Assembly (NCBI RefSeq): GCF_018882285.1
Contig: NZ_JACVOT010000001.1
Location: forward strand, 372,001 to 436,000
DNA length: 64,000 nt
Reading direction: 5' to 3'
Origin: Polynucleobacter sp. AM-26B4
GTDB lineage: Bacteria > Pseudomonadota > Gammaproteobacteria > Burkholderiales > Burkholderiaceae
The notes beneath the pieces were generated by a model. That model worked only from the letters and a program-made list of their open reading frames with translations. It had not been told where the DNA came from and made no database searches. Position numbers and translations under genes: made by a program. This document shows positions 45,665-55,021 of this stretch, piece by piece (position 1 is the first letter of the stretch; every line of letters starts with the position of its first letter).

Positions 45665-46093
45665 TTACGCGCCTAATGTATCCAAAGCCTTCTGGTAACG
45701 GTTAGCGTGTGAACGCTCAGCCTTTGCCAAAGTTTCGAACCAATCAGCGATCTCGTCGAATCCTTCGTCACGGGCTGTCTTAGCCATACCAGGGTACATA
45801 TCTGTGTACTCGTGTGTTTCACCGTGAACAGCAGCTTCTAGAGCTTCTTTTGGTGTACGGCCTGGAAGACCTGTACCTGGCTCGCCTGCACCGCCTTCGA
45901 TCAAGAATTCCATATGACCGTGGGCGTGACCAGTTTCACCTTCAGCTGTTGAACGGAACAATGCTGCTGTGTCGTTCTCACCAGCGATATCGCACATGTT
46001 CGCGAAATACAAGTAACGGCGGTTAGCCATTGACTCACCAGCAAAAGCTTCTTTCAAGCTCTGTTCTGTTTTGCTACCTTTTAATGTTGGCAT
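45665..46093 (-). CDS. Rubrerythrin-family diiron protein without rubredoxin domain
   Basis: A 142-residue ferritin-like protein from the ATG at 46093, which has AGGAG eight bases upstream; the longer frame is not used. Diiron ligands appear as Glu in [13 protein letters not shown], ExxH-like [10 protein letters not shown], Glu in HGETHEYTD and ExxH in [10 protein letters not shown]. The C-terminal rubredoxin CxxC pair of classical rubrerythrin is missing, so electrons must come from another protein, plausibly the GlpC-like product. It reduces peroxide in studied relatives. It is first in the three-gene minus-strand set and divergent from the GDT1-type exporter. Confidence 0.9.
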   Translation of the reverse strand: MPTLKGSKTEQSLKEAFAGESMANRRYLYFANMCDIAGENDTAALFRSTAEGETGHAHGHMEFLIEGGAGEPGTGLPGRTPKEALEAAVHGETHEYTDMYPGMAKTARDEGFDEIADWFETLAKAERSHANRYQKALDTLGA

Positions 46094-46186
46094 TTTTTTA
46101 CTCCTATCGATAGATTTAACTTCCAAGTCGGTTACGATAGCTATATGGCTTTGGTCATCCAAATACACACAGCAATCTAACTAGAC

Positions 46187-46203
46187 AGACATAGTTTATG
46201 TCT
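46187..46203. promoter_or_regulatory. Perfect inverted repeat in the rubrerythrin / Mn-exporter divergent region
   Basis: AGACATA-GTT-TATGTCT, a perfect 7-3-7 dyad, in the 199-bp gap, about 94 bp from one start codon and 90 bp from the other. The regulator is unknown; the ACATAG/TATGT core resembles MntR boxes, but the arm spacing is shorter than the E. coli form. Confidence 0.5.
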
Positions 46204-46292
46204 AAAACAACTCGATAGTTAAATTGTATTTATTAATTTTTCTAATAGTTTTTAACTAAAATAGAATTAATCGACTAACCTATTGTTTTTAA

Positions 46293-46871
46293 ATGGATTT
46301 AAATTACTTTTTCTTGGCAACCAGCATTGTTGCCCTCGCTGAAATTGGCGATAAAACCCAACTTTTATCCCTCATGCTGTCTGCCAGATACAAAGATCAT
46401 CATTGGGCGATCATTGGGGGAATCTTTATTGCCACTCTCCTCAATCATGCTTTGGCAGCCCTACTGGGAAGCACCATTTCTGCATGGATCAGCCCAGAAG
46501 TCATGAAATGGATTTTGGGCGGTGGTTTTATCGCCCTAGGTTTATGGCTTTTAATCCCTGACAAACTCGATGGTGATGAAGAGGCTCCTCCAACAAGCAG
46601 CTCTTGGAAAGTCTTCACGATCACCACTTCACTATTTTTTATTGCTGAAATGGGCGATAAAACCCAAGTTGCCACTGTGGCTTTAGGTGCACGCTATGAT
46701 GATTTATTGGCTGTGGTGATGGGCACGACCGTTGGCATGATGCTCGCAAATGCTCCTGCCGTGTGGTTAGGTAAAAAATTCACGAAAGCTCTACCAATCA
46801 AATGGGTGCATGGCATTGCCGCAGTCATCTTCATTGCTATTGGCGTAGCGACATTATTTGTGAAGTTTTAA
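46293..46871 (+). CDS. TMEM165/GDT1 family (UPF0016) manganese exporter
   Basis: A 192-residue protein of six helices in two repeats. The family motif E-x-G-D-K-T appears twice, as AEIGDKTQLLSLML and AEMGDKTQVATVAL, forming the cation site. Bacterial members (such as MneA) export Mn2+. A hydrophilic loop with an acidic patch (DKLDGDEEAPPTSS) separates the repeats. It faces rubrerythrin in a divergent pair, compatible with joint metal and peroxide control, though no riboswitch of the yybP-ykoY type was recognised upstream. Confidence 0.9.
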   Translation: MDLNYFFLATSIVALAEIGDKTQLLSLMLSARYKDHHWAIIGGIFIATLLNHALAALLGSTISAWISPEVMKWILGGGFIALGLWLLIPDKLDGDEEAPPTSSSWKVFTITTSLFFIAEMGDKTQVATVALGARYDDLLAVVMGTTVGMMLANAPAVWLGKKFTKALPIKWVHGIAAVIFIAIGVATLFVKF

Positions 46872-46934
46872 TCAATACAAATAACAATCAAATTGTTTTA
46901 ACTGTTTAACCAAAGATCATCTAAGAGACATTGA

Positions 46935-49547
46935 ATGGCACGCACAGAAAACCCCATCACCTTCCTAAGAAGTGAATACAAGGCACCGGCTTTTACTATT
47001 CAAACAGTCAACCTAGATATTGCCTTGAACCCATCCAAGACGATGGTCGTGAATCGAATGATGATTCAACGAGCAGCCGGTCAATTGGGCCAATCTCTGG
47101 TACTGCATGGTGAAGAGCAAGAACTCATCAGCGTAAGAGTCAATGGTGAAATTATTCGTGGCTATGAGTTAACACCACACACATTGACCATTCACAACCT
47201 GCCTGATCAATTTGAATTAAGCATCACCAGCGCCAACATTCCCGAGAAAAATACATCTTTGATGGGGCTGTATGTTTCCAATGGCAACTTCTTCACACAA
47301 TGTGAGGCTGAAGGCTTCAGAAAAATCACTTACTTCTTAGATAGACCAGACGTCATGACCACTTATCAAGTGACCTTGCGTGCCATCAAAAAAGATTTTC
47401 CTGTTTTGCTATCAAATGGCAATCTGATCAAAGAAGAAGAATTACCCAATGGCTGGCACAGTGCAGTTTGGCAAGATCCATTTCCAAAACCATCTTATTT
47501 ATTTGCATTGGTGGCTGGCAAATTAGAAGCCATTGAACGCACCATCAAAAGCCAATCTGGCAAAGAGAAGCTCTTACAAGTCTGGGTAGAAGCCAAGGAT
47601 CTCGATAAAACAGAGCATGCGATGGATTCATTGATTGCATCCATCAAGTGGGATGAGCAGCGCTTTGGTCTTGAACTAGATCTTGATCGGTTCATGATTG
47701 TGGCGGTTGGTGACTTCAATATGGGAGCCATGGAAAACAAGGGCTTGAATATTTTCAACACAAAATTCGTTCTTGCCAATCCAGAAACTGCCAGTGATGT
47801 TGATTACAGCAACATTGAAAGCGTTGTGGCACACGAGTATTTCCATAATTGGACTGGTAACCGCGTTACTTGCAGAGATTGGTTTCAGCTCTCACTCAAA
47901 GAAGGTTTGACTGTCTTCAGAGATCAAGAATTTTCAGCCGATCAAATGGGCAGCGCCTCTGGCAAAGCAGTTAAGCGCATTGAAGATGTGCGCTTACTTC
48001 GTCAAGTGCAATTTCCGGAAGACGCCGGTCCGATGGCTCACCCCATCAGACCTGATAGCTATCAAGAAATCAACAACTTCTACACAGTCACTGTGTACGA
48101 AAAAGGTGCTGAAATCATTCGCATGCAACAAACCCTCTTGGGGCGCGATGGTTTTCGCAAAGGCATGGACTTGTATTTCAAACGTCATGATGGCCAAGCG
48201 GTCACTTGTGATGATTTTGTTTCCGCCATGTCTGATGCCAATCAAAAGGATTTAACCCAATTTAAGCGCTGGTACAGCCAAGCTGGAACACCTCGGGTAA
48301 AAGTTGAAGAGAGCTTTGCAGGCAACACCTACCAAGTCAAACTCACGCAATCTTGTCCAGCCACACCAGGGCAAGATACAAAAGAGCCGTTTCACATTCC
48401 ATTGCTCTACAAAATACTTGGATCTGAATCATCTTCACATTCAAGCAAAGCATCCAAAGAGCAATTATTTGAACTCACCCAAACAACTCAAACCATCACA
48501 GTCGAAGGATTGAAAGAAAAGCCCACTCTATCAATCAATAGAAACTTTTCAGCGCCGATTGTGTTGGACTTCGAACAATCAGAATCCGATCTTTTAACGC
48601 TCCTTCGCCAAGATGATGATGCATTCAACCGTTGGGAAGCTGCGCAAAAACTTTTCATGAGAAGTATTCTGAATGGTGAAACCCTCACTTCAGACCTGCT
48701 CAACACCCTCAAAGAAATTCTCTTAGACGGTCAATTAGATCCTGCATTCAAAGATCTGATATTCACATTGCCTGCTGAGAGTTACTTGTATGAACAAGTC
48801 AAGGTCATTGATCCACAGGCCATCCATCAATCACGCCGTAAATTACGCCATCAATTAGCCAATCATTTGCAAGAAGCTTGGTTATGGGCTTACGAGCACC
48901 ATCAAACACCTGGCAAATTCAACCCAGATGCCATGAGCGCAGGCAAACGCTCACTCAAAAACTTAGCGCTTCACATGCTTTCAGAATCTGGTCATGCAGG
49001 TGCGGGTGATTTCGCTCTCAAGCAGTATGAGGTTGCCAACAACATGACTGAAAGATATGGCGCATTGGCAGTGATGGTTAACTTTGCATCAACCCATGCC
49101 GCCAAGTGCCTGCAACATTTCCATCAAACATTCCAATCAGATGCCTTGGTCATTGATAAATGGTTTTCCTTACAAGCAACAAGACAATCAGATTTAAGCA
49201 ATCCTCAGTCAGTACTGAAAGATGTGATGGCTCTGCGTCAACATACAGATTTCAGCCTTAAAAACCCAAATCGAGTCAGAAGCTTGATACACGCCTTTTG
49301 CATGAATAATCCGGGAGCCTTCCATCAGCCTGAAGCAGCAAGCTATGAGTTTTGGGCCAAGCACGTGATTGAACTCAACCAAATCAACCCTCAAGTGGCC
49401 GCAAGATTGGCCAGGGGACTGGATCGTTGGAAACAATTTGCTCCGAATTATCAAGTTCACATGAAATCAGCACTAGAATTGATAGCTAAGCAAGATAACT
49501 TGTCCTCAGACGTGGCTGAAGTCATTGAAAAGGCACTCAATAGTTAA
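46935..49547 (+). CDS. pepN: Aminopeptidase N
   Basis: M1-family zinc aminopeptidase of 870 residues, the E. coli PepN length. The exopeptidase motif GAMEN is at about residues 263-267 and the zinc site is HEYFHNW near residue 300 with its third ligand in [14 protein letters not shown]. The long C-terminal helical domain of the PepN subgroup is intact. It removes N-terminal residues in cytoplasmic peptide turnover. The next gene, fbp, starts 13 bp downstream, so the two are likely cotranscribed. Confidence 0.96.
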   Translation: MARTENPITFLRSEYKAPAFTIQTVNLDIALNPSKTMVVNRMMIQRAAGQLGQSLVLHGEEQELISVRVNGEIIRGYELTPHTLTIHNLPDQFELSITSANIPEKNTSLMGLYVSNGNFFTQCEAEGFRKITYFLDRPDVMTTYQVTLRAIKKDFPVLLSNGNLIKEEELPNGWHSAVWQDPFPKPSYLFALVAGKLEAIERTIKSQSGKEKLLQVWVEAKDLDKTEHAMDSLIASIKWDEQRFGLELDLDRFMIVAVGDFNMGAMENKGLNIFNTKFVLANPETASDVDYSNIESVVAHEYFHNWTGNRVTCRDWFQLSLKEGLTVFRDQEFSADQMGSASGKAVKRIEDVRLLRQVQFPEDAGPMAHPIRPDSYQEINNFYTVTVYEKGAEIIRMQQTLLGRDGFRKGMDLYFKRHDGQAVTCDDFVSAMSDANQKDLTQFKRWYSQAGTPRVKVEESFAGNTYQVKLTQSCPATPGQDTKEPFHIPLLYKILGSESSSHSSKASKEQLFELTQTTQTITVEGLKEKPTLSINRNFSAPIVLDFEQSESDLLTLLRQDDDAFNRWEAAQKLFMRSILNGETLTSDLLNTLKEILLDGQLDPAFKDLIFTLPAESYLYEQVKVIDPQAIHQSRRKLRHQLANHLQEAWLWAYEHHQTPGKFNPDAMSAGKRSLKNLALHMLSESGHAGAGDFALKQYEVANNMTERYGALAVMVNFASTHAAKCLQHFHQTFQSDALVIDKWFSLQATRQSDLSNPQSVLKDVMALRQHTDFSLKNPNRVRSLIHAFCMNNPGAFHQPEAASYEFWAKHVIELNQINPQVAARLARGLDRWKQFAPNYQVHMKSALELIAKQDNLSSDVAEVIEKALNS

Positions 49548-49560
49548 TCAGGAAATACAT

Positions 49561-50547
49561 ATGTCGCAAGGCACTACTTTTACCAAATACATCACAGAGC
49601 TTGGCTCTAAGAACCCTCAGATTCCAGCATCACTGTTGGTGTCTGTTGCCAACGCTTGTAAATTAATTGCCAAACAAGTCGAGCAAGGTGCACTTGCCGG
49701 CATCATTGGCTCTGCTGGCAGTGGCAATGTTCAAGGTGAAACCCAGCAAAAACTAGACATCATTTCTAACGACATATTGTTAGAGGCTTGTGGATTAGAT
49801 CAAACATTGGCGGGCATGGCGTCTGAAGAAATGGAAACCATTTTCCCAGCGAATAAAAATGGTAGCTTTCTACTTTTGTTTGACCCACTCGATGGCTCAT
49901 CCAATATTGATGTGAACGTTTCTATTGGTACCATTTTCTCGATCCTTAAAAAACAAACCACTGGCGAATTAACTGAAAAAGATTTTCTTCAGGCTGGATG
50001 CGATCAGGTTGCTTCAGGTTATGTGGTCTACGGCCCACAAACCACCTTGGTCTACACCACCGGTCAAGGTGTTCACATGTTCACGCTCGATCATGAAACA
50101 AATGAGTTTTTACTCATCAAAGAAAATATCACGATCTCACCAGACACCAAAGAATTTGCGATCAATATGTCGAACATGCGTCACTGGGATCAACCAGTGA
50201 AACGCTATGTTGATGAGTGTCTTGCAGGCACTGAAGGTGCTCGTAAAAAAGACTTCAATATGCGCTGGATTGCCTCAATGGTGGCTGATGTGCATCGCAT
50301 CCTCTGCCGTGGCGGTGTATTCATGTACCCATGGGACAAACGTGATCCAAGCAAACCAGGCAAGTTACGCTTGATGTATGAAGCAAACCCTATGAGCTTT
50401 TTGATTGAGCAAGCCGGCGGTGCCTCAGTCAACGGCAAAGACCGCATCATGACTTTACCAGCTGAAAAATTACACCAACGCGTGTCTGTTGTACTTGGTT
50501 CAAAAAATGAAGTGGATTTAATTCAGAAATATCACCAAGGATCCTAG
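49561..50547 (+). CDS. fbp: Class I fructose-1,6-bisphosphatase
   Basis: A gluconeogenic enzyme of 328 residues hydrolysing fructose-1,6-bisphosphate. The metal and substrate motif is [22 protein letters not shown], with the C-terminal [15 protein letters not shown] segment also diagnostic. The ATG at 49561 follows AGGAAA; an in-frame extension into pepN is less likely. The 13-bp pepN-fbp gap is the usual Polynucleobacter/Burkholderiales order. Confidence 0.96.
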   Translation: MSQGTTFTKYITELGSKNPQIPASLLVSVANACKLIAKQVEQGALAGIIGSAGSGNVQGETQQKLDIISNDILLEACGLDQTLAGMASEEMETIFPANKNGSFLLLFDPLDGSSNIDVNVSIGTIFSILKKQTTGELTEKDFLQAGCDQVASGYVVYGPQTTLVYTTGQGVHMFTLDHETNEFLLIKENITISPDTKEFAINMSNMRHWDQPVKRYVDECLAGTEGARKKDFNMRWIASMVADVHRILCRGGVFMYPWDKRDPSKPGKLRLMYEANPMSFLIEQAGGASVNGKDRIMTLPAEKLHQRVSVVLGSKNEVDLIQKYHQGS

Positions 50548-50572
50548 TCGATTCCATAAATTCTTATCCAAT

Positions 50573-50610
50573 AAAAAAGCCTCTGATTCATTTCAATCAG
50601 AAGCTTTTTT
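50573..50610. terminator. Intrinsic terminator between fbp and ald
   Basis: A long stem, AAAAAAGC-CTCTGATT / AATCAGA-AGCTTTTTT, with one mismatch and loop CATTTC, ending in a T-run on plus and an A-run upstream, so it can work for both convergent genes. Confidence 0.9.
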
Positions 50611-50625
50611 CTTAGGGCAAGATCA

Positions 50626-51741
50626 TCAATGCATCATCGTTGTGGGATCCATGTAATCAAGCCCATGGGCACAAGCAACAGCCTTGCATGTGATGTGACC
50701 TTGATAAACATTCAAGCCATTCATCAAATGAGGATTTTCAATCAATGCCTGCTGAGCCCCCTTATTTGCAATCTGCATCACAAATGGTGCCGTTGCATTG
50801 GTCAAAGCCATCGTTGAAGTTCTAGCAACCGCCCCAGGCATATTGGCAACACAATAATGAATCACATCATCGATTTGATAAGTAGGTTCTTGGTGCGTGG
50901 TTGCGTGAGATGTCTCAAAACAACCCCCCTGATCAATCGCCACATCCACAATGACCGATCCAGACTTCATGGCAGACACCATTCTTCTTGTCACCAACTT
51001 CGGTGCGGCGCCACCTGGAACCAACACACTGCCAATCACCACGTCGGCACTCAACACCGATCTCTCAATATTGGCTGTGCTTGAATACAAGGTGTGAATT
51101 TTGTTGCCGTACAAAGCATCTAACTCTCTTAATCGATCAAGGTTTTTATCAATGATGGTCACACGAGACCCCATGCCAACAGCCATTTGCAAAGCAGCAC
51201 TGCCCACAACACCGGCACCTAAGATCACCACATCAGCTGCGGGAACACCTGGTACACCTGCCAATAGCAATGCTCGACCACCATTGGCCTTTTCTAAATG
51301 ATGTGCTGCTGCTTGAATCGACATTCTGCCTGCCACTTCACTCATAGGAGCCAACAAAGGCAATCGGCCATTAGCACTGGTCACTGTTTCATAGGCAATA
51401 CAAATTGCATTGGACTGAACCAAAGCTTGGGTTTGGTGTAAGTCTGGCGCCAAATGTAAATACGTGAATAAAACCTGGCCTGAGCGAAGCATCTTGCACT
51501 CTTCAGGCTGCGGCTCCTTGACCTTAACAATCATCTCAGCCTCGGCAAATATGTCACTTGGACAATCCACCATCTGAGCTCCAGCCATCACATAATGCTC
51601 ATCCATGAATCCAATGGCTTCCCCTGCATTTTTTTGAACCAACACCTGGTGACCCCAAAGCCTTAATTCGGTGACTTGATCGGGCGTTAATCCAACTCGA
51701 TACTCGTGATTTTTAACTTCCTTAGGTACGCCAACAATCAT
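50626..51741 (-). CDS. ald: Alanine dehydrogenase
   Basis: NAD-dependent L-alanine dehydrogenase of 371 residues, interconverting alanine with pyruvate and ammonia. The N-terminal KEVKNHEYRVGLTP carries the conserved catalytic Lys region, and VVILGAGVVGSAALQMAVGMGS is the NAD-binding glycine motif; DVAIDQGGCFETS is also typical. It overlaps the permease stop (ATGA), with GAGAGGAG before the ATG, so it is coupled to amino-acid uptake. The pairing suggests uptake and deamination of alanine as carbon and nitrogen source. Confidence 0.96.
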   Translation of the reverse strand: MIVGVPKEVKNHEYRVGLTPDQVTELRLWGHQVLVQKNAGEAIGFMDEHYVMAGAQMVDCPSDIFAEAEMIVKVKEPQPEECKMLRSGQVLFTYLHLAPDLHQTQALVQSNAICIAYETVTSANGRLPLLAPMSEVAGRMSIQAAAHHLEKANGGRALLLAGVPGVPAADVVILGAGVVGSAALQMAVGMGSRVTIIDKNLDRLRELDALYGNKIHTLYSSTANIERSVLSADVVIGSVLVPGGAAPKLVTRRMVSAMKSGSVIVDVAIDQGGCFETSHATTHQEPTYQIDDVIHYCVANMPGAVARTSTMALTNATAPFVMQIANKGAQQALIENPHLMNGLNVYQGHITCKAVACAHGLDYMDPTTMMH

Positions 51742-53111
51742 GATGCACTCCTCTCTTTTTTATGAAGACCAAAAATAAAATACAACAACGTCAATCCAAT
51801 CAAAATTGGAGGACCGACGTAAAACGCCATGCGAGTTGATTCTGAATAAGCCATTAAGCCAATCACAAACATCACAAAGAAGATGGCGAACCATGAGCCG
51901 TATGGCCACATGATTGCGCGGTAGGGCAAGGCATCTCTTTGTACCTGAGTTAAAGATTTTCTAAATTGGATTTGCGTGAATAAGATGGCAATCCAAACCA
52001 ATAAGCCAATCAAAGTCACTGCTGCCGTGATCCACTGGAATGCCTTCTCAGGAACAAAGTAGTTCAAAGCAACTCCGAGTGTTGGCAACAGAATTGTCAT
52101 AAGGATGGCTTTCATGGGCACACCTGATTTAGACACTTCGCCCAATGCTTGTGGTGCATTGCCAATCTTGGATAAACCCAAGAGCAATCGACCGCCACTG
52201 AATATGCCTGCATTACAAGAAGAAAGCGCTGCTGTGATCACCACAAAATTGATGATGCCGGCTGCTTCTCTTAAGCCAATGCTCTCAAACATAGCGACGA
52301 ATGGACTACCTTGCTGACCGACTTGATGCCAAGGGAAGATCGCCAAAATAACAAACAAGGCTCCGACGTAAAAAATCAATATGCGCCAGGCCAATGAATC
52401 AATGGCCATAGGAATAGTCTTTATTGGGTTTTCAGCTTCACCTGCTGATAAGCCAATCATTTCAATACCAACATAAGCAAATAAAACCATTTGAAGCGAT
52501 AACAAGAAACCACTCACCCCATTAGGAAAAAATCCACCATGCTGCCAAAGGTTGGCTATACCAATCGGCTCACCGCCAACACCAAGGCCAAAGAAAATCA
52601 TTCCGCAGCCCATCGCAATCATCGTCACAATCGCGACCACTTTGATGAGAGAGAACCAAAATTCGAATTCACCGAAAACTTTTACTGCCACAAAGTTGAT
52701 GCCACCCATGGCCAACAATGAAGACAAGGCCCACACCCATTGAGGAACATCCGGGAACCACATCATCATGTAAATACCAACAGCGGTGACTTCAGCCAAG
52801 CCCACCACAATCCAGTAAGTCCAATACCCCCAACCAACCAGATAGCCCGCTAGAGGACCAATGTATTTGCCAGCGTAATGTGCAAAGGATCCTGCTACAG
52901 GCTCATGCACTGCCATTTCACCAAGTGCTCTCAGAACTATGAAAGCCACTAAGCCAGCCAGAACATAGCCCAACATGATGGATGGCCCTGCCAGCTGAAT
53001 GGCTGTGGCTGACCCTAAAAATAAACCAACACCAATTGTTGACCCCAAAGCCATTAGACGAATATGTCGTGGCTGAAGACTTCTTTTTAAACCATGGTTG
53101 TCATGAACCAT
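51738..53111 (-). CDS. Amino acid permease (APC family, AAT type)
   Basis: A 457-residue permease with about twelve helices. LKRSLQPRHIRLMALGSTIGVGLFLGSATAIQLAGPSIMLGY is the consensus N-terminus of the AAT branch (ProY, CycA, AnsP), and RALGEMAVHEPVAGSFAHYAGKYIGPLAGY follows. Because ald is translationally coupled, alanine (or D-alanine/glycine, as in CycA) is the best guess, not shown by sequence. AGAGGTG precedes the ATG. The 280-bp upstream gap holds two dyad repeats. Confidence 0.88.
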   Translation of the reverse strand: MVHDNHGLKRSLQPRHIRLMALGSTIGVGLFLGSATAIQLAGPSIMLGYVLAGLVAFIVLRALGEMAVHEPVAGSFAHYAGKYIGPLAGYLVGWGYWTYWIVVGLAEVTAVGIYMMMWFPDVPQWVWALSSLLAMGGINFVAVKVFGEFEFWFSLIKVVAIVTMIAMGCGMIFFGLGVGGEPIGIANLWQHGGFFPNGVSGFLLSLQMVLFAYVGIEMIGLSAGEAENPIKTIPMAIDSLAWRILIFYVGALFVILAIFPWHQVGQQGSPFVAMFESIGLREAAGIINFVVITAALSSCNAGIFSGGRLLLGLSKIGNAPQALGEVSKSGVPMKAILMTILLPTLGVALNYFVPEKAFQWITAAVTLIGLLVWIAILFTQIQFRKSLTQVQRDALPYRAIMWPYGSWFAIFFVMFVIGLMAYSESTRMAFYVGPPILIGLTLLYFIFGLHKKERSAS

Positions 53112-53293
53112 TTTTCACCTCTACTGTGTCATTCAAAAATTTGAACGGGCAGAATAGGAGGCAATCAATCGCTTGTATATGGCCTAAAAATGCATGAAAT
53201 ACTTAATTTAAGAAAAGTAACAATGCGAAATTTTCAATAGCCAATAAGAATCAAGGCTTGAGAGAAAAGCTGTAATTTTTACTTACGAGAAAA

Positions 53294-53307
53294 TAGGAAG
53301 TTTCCTA
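53294..53307. promoter_or_regulatory. Dyad repeat 1 upstream of the permease-ald operon
   Basis: TAGGAA-GT-TTCCTA, a 6-2-6 inverted repeat, about 185 bp upstream of the permease ATG. Its arms share TTCCT/AGGAA with dyad 2. Confidence 0.45.
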
Positions 53308-53323
53308 CAAAGAAATCAGAATA

Positions 53324-53336
53324 TTCCTACAAGGAA
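53324..53336. promoter_or_regulatory. Dyad repeat 2 upstream of the permease-ald operon
   Basis: TTCCT-ACA-AGGAA, a 5-3-5 inverted repeat, centred about 30 bp from dyad 1, near three helical turns. The pair suggests a dimeric or multimeric regulator, but the protein is unidentified. Confidence 0.45.
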
Positions 53337-53391
53337 GTAATCCAAATATTTGAGGAATTTAGGGGGAATTTAGAAGAGTTTTAAAATTTAA

Positions 53392-54537
53392 CTAATTAGA
53401 AAAATTTAAATCTGATGTGGATGGGCGAACATATCGCGGAGACTCTCTCGATGCATCAATACAACCACCGTCTTTGTAAACGCCTTGAGGATCTCGGTAA
53501 CACATCATTCGATCAATGATCATCTGATACTTTGATGGATCTGCCAATGATTGCTTGACGCAAGATTCAACAATTTCTTCATTCATATGCAATTCACCAT
53601 CATCACCAACAAATGCACCGTCCCGCCAGTGGTAAACCTCTACACACTTTGCCTCCAAACTGAATGGCTGATCTCTTTTCCAAAAATTGGTGAATAAGTT
53701 GTGGCCCAAATAGATGACCCAAGAGCCTTCATACCCAGAAATATCTGAAGAGCGGTCATCAGGATTACGGAACCATACGCGGTCCCCTGGCACGTAATAC
53801 TTCATGGGGAATGGATGATCTAAAGTGCCGTATTCTTTGAGAAAAATCTCATGAAACTCACCGGAGCGGATGGCACTTCTCTCAGAACGTAACTCGAGCT
53901 TTTTCAATAAGTCAGGATTCACATTTTTTAGCTCTTGAGCAATGCTGAGCAAGATCACGTATTCAGTGGCTCGATAACAAGAAAAAGAGTAAGCCTCTTT
54001 GGCACTCGGCGGTTGAGTGGCCTTGATCAAGCCATCGATGATCGACTGCCCTTTATTTAACAAAAACCCTTCTTCTTCGTCATAATGCCAATAATCCGTT
54101 GGTCTCTCAGCGGCTTCAGTATCAAAGTTCAAGGCTGCCTTAAAGCCAGCATTAACCACATAATGACGAATTCTGATGGCTGACACCAACTCATCAAAAC
54201 TAGGAAAAGTGAATGGGATGGTTGCCATCAACATTGCAACCAAGATTTCTTTCTCTAAATCTTCGGTATTTTTTTGACCATCAATGCCCATGGTCGAATA
54301 CAAGCGAGTGGTATCCCAAGCGGGTGCCCACTGCTCTCTAGCACTCTCTTTTAGTTTATAGGCACATTGATAGGTGCCGTTACCACTCAAGATAACTGCA
54401 TCGACGTGCTGCCACAACTGCAAGGCCTCCAGATGTCTTTGCATACTGGTCTGCAGGGCGCTTAACTCTTCGGTGGTCTTGACAACAAACTCAATCCCAC
54501 GAGACTCAAAGTGAATATTGGTTTGATTGGCTGTCAT
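53392..54537 (-). CDS. Tgl-type transglutaminase-family protein in the cyanophycin-associated operon
   Basis: A 381-residue soluble protein with no signal peptide. Cys187 in SFSCYRATEYVILLS aligns with the nucleophile segment of Bacillus Tgl, and YYVPGDRVWFRNPD and GYEGSWVIYLGHNLF align with the VPGD-VYFKN and GEN-IYLG segments. The Glu just before the Tgl nucleophile is Ser here, and the Glu of GEN has shifted to YEGS, as in the paralogue at 16376-17530. About 170 extra N-terminal residues are present. It lies 7 bp after a DUF1854 gene, itself overlapping an ABC transporter gene, with cphA'/cphA divergent. Direct action on cyanophycin or its processing proteins is only inference. Confidence 0.72.
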   Translation of the reverse strand: MTANQTNIHFESRGIEFVVKTTEELSALQTSMQRHLEALQLWQHVDAVILSGNGTYQCAYKLKESAREQWAPAWDTTRLYSTMGIDGQKNTEDLEKEILVAMLMATIPFTFPSFDELVSAIRIRHYVVNAGFKAALNFDTEAAERPTDYWHYDEEEGFLLNKGQSIIDGLIKATQPPSAKEAYSFSCYRATEYVILLSIAQELKNVNPDLLKKLELRSERSAIRSGEFHEIFLKEYGTLDHPFPMKYYVPGDRVWFRNPDDRSSDISGYEGSWVIYLGHNLFTNFWKRDQPFSLEAKCVEVYHWRDGAFVGDDGELHMNEEIVESCVKQSLADPSKYQMIIDRMMCYRDPQGVYKDGGCIDASRESPRYVRPSTSDLNFSN

Positions 54538-54544
54538 TATTTTT

Positions 54545-55021
54545 TTATAAGAATCTGTCCAACAATCTTCGACTGTGTTTGTCTAATGTCTGAATATTCT
54601 CTATAAGGTATTGAACACCATGATTATCAGAAATCAAATAAGTATCTTTACTGATACGACGAATATCTTCCTCACCCTTTAGAACAAACTGAGTGGCGCC
54701 CCGACTTGTTTCAACCGTCCAAGTACTAGGGGTTGCAAATGAAGAAACTTCAGCAATCTTTGTCAAAACTGGCATGAACTCTCTGTTGGCGAGCTCTTCT
54801 TTGATGATTGACTGATTCTCGGCGCTGACTTGATTTAAGTTGTCTAACCAAATTAATTCATGGCCATCACGATCAACGATTGCAATGCATTCTCCTGGCA
54901 GGCTGATAGGAAAAGCTTTGACTGGCAAAACCTGTTCGTAAAACTGTCCATCTTCAGTCCGCAAGCACAACTGGCCAAAAGTATTTTTTGATAAGGCGAA
55001 GTTCTTCATAGAATTACCCAT
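54545..55021 (-). CDS. DUF1854 family protein, cyanophycin-metabolism associated
   Basis: A 158-residue protein from the ATG at 55021, which overlaps the ABC gene stop by eight bases; an ATG four codons further in is also possible. Segments VKAFPISLPGECIAIVDRDGHELIWLDNL and RFMPVL-type REFMPVLTKIAEV, then DTYLISDNHGVQYLIENIQTLDKHSRRLLDRFL, match DUF1854. The C-terminal Asp-(Val/Gly)-(x)-Gln-Tyr-Leu and SRRLLDR parts are the most conserved. The family is known for standing next to an ABC exporter beside cyanophycin genes in Burkholderiales; its function is unknown. Confidence 0.88.
   Translation of the reverse strand: MGNSMKNFALSKNTFGQLCLRTEDGQFYEQVLPVKAFPISLPGECIAIVDRDGHELIWLDNLNQVSAENQSIIKEELANREFMPVLTKIAEVSSFATPSTWTVETSRGATQFVLKGEEDIRRISKDTYLISDNHGVQYLIENIQTLDKHSRRLLDRFL

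Noticed and set aside
46094-46292. yybP-ykoY Mn2+ riboswitch or OxyR site
   Set aside because: No riboswitch-like paired helices were recognised. ATAG/CTAT tetrads occur but not with OxyR spacing (one half-site ATAG-N7-CTAA at most), so only the 7-3-7 dyad is reported.
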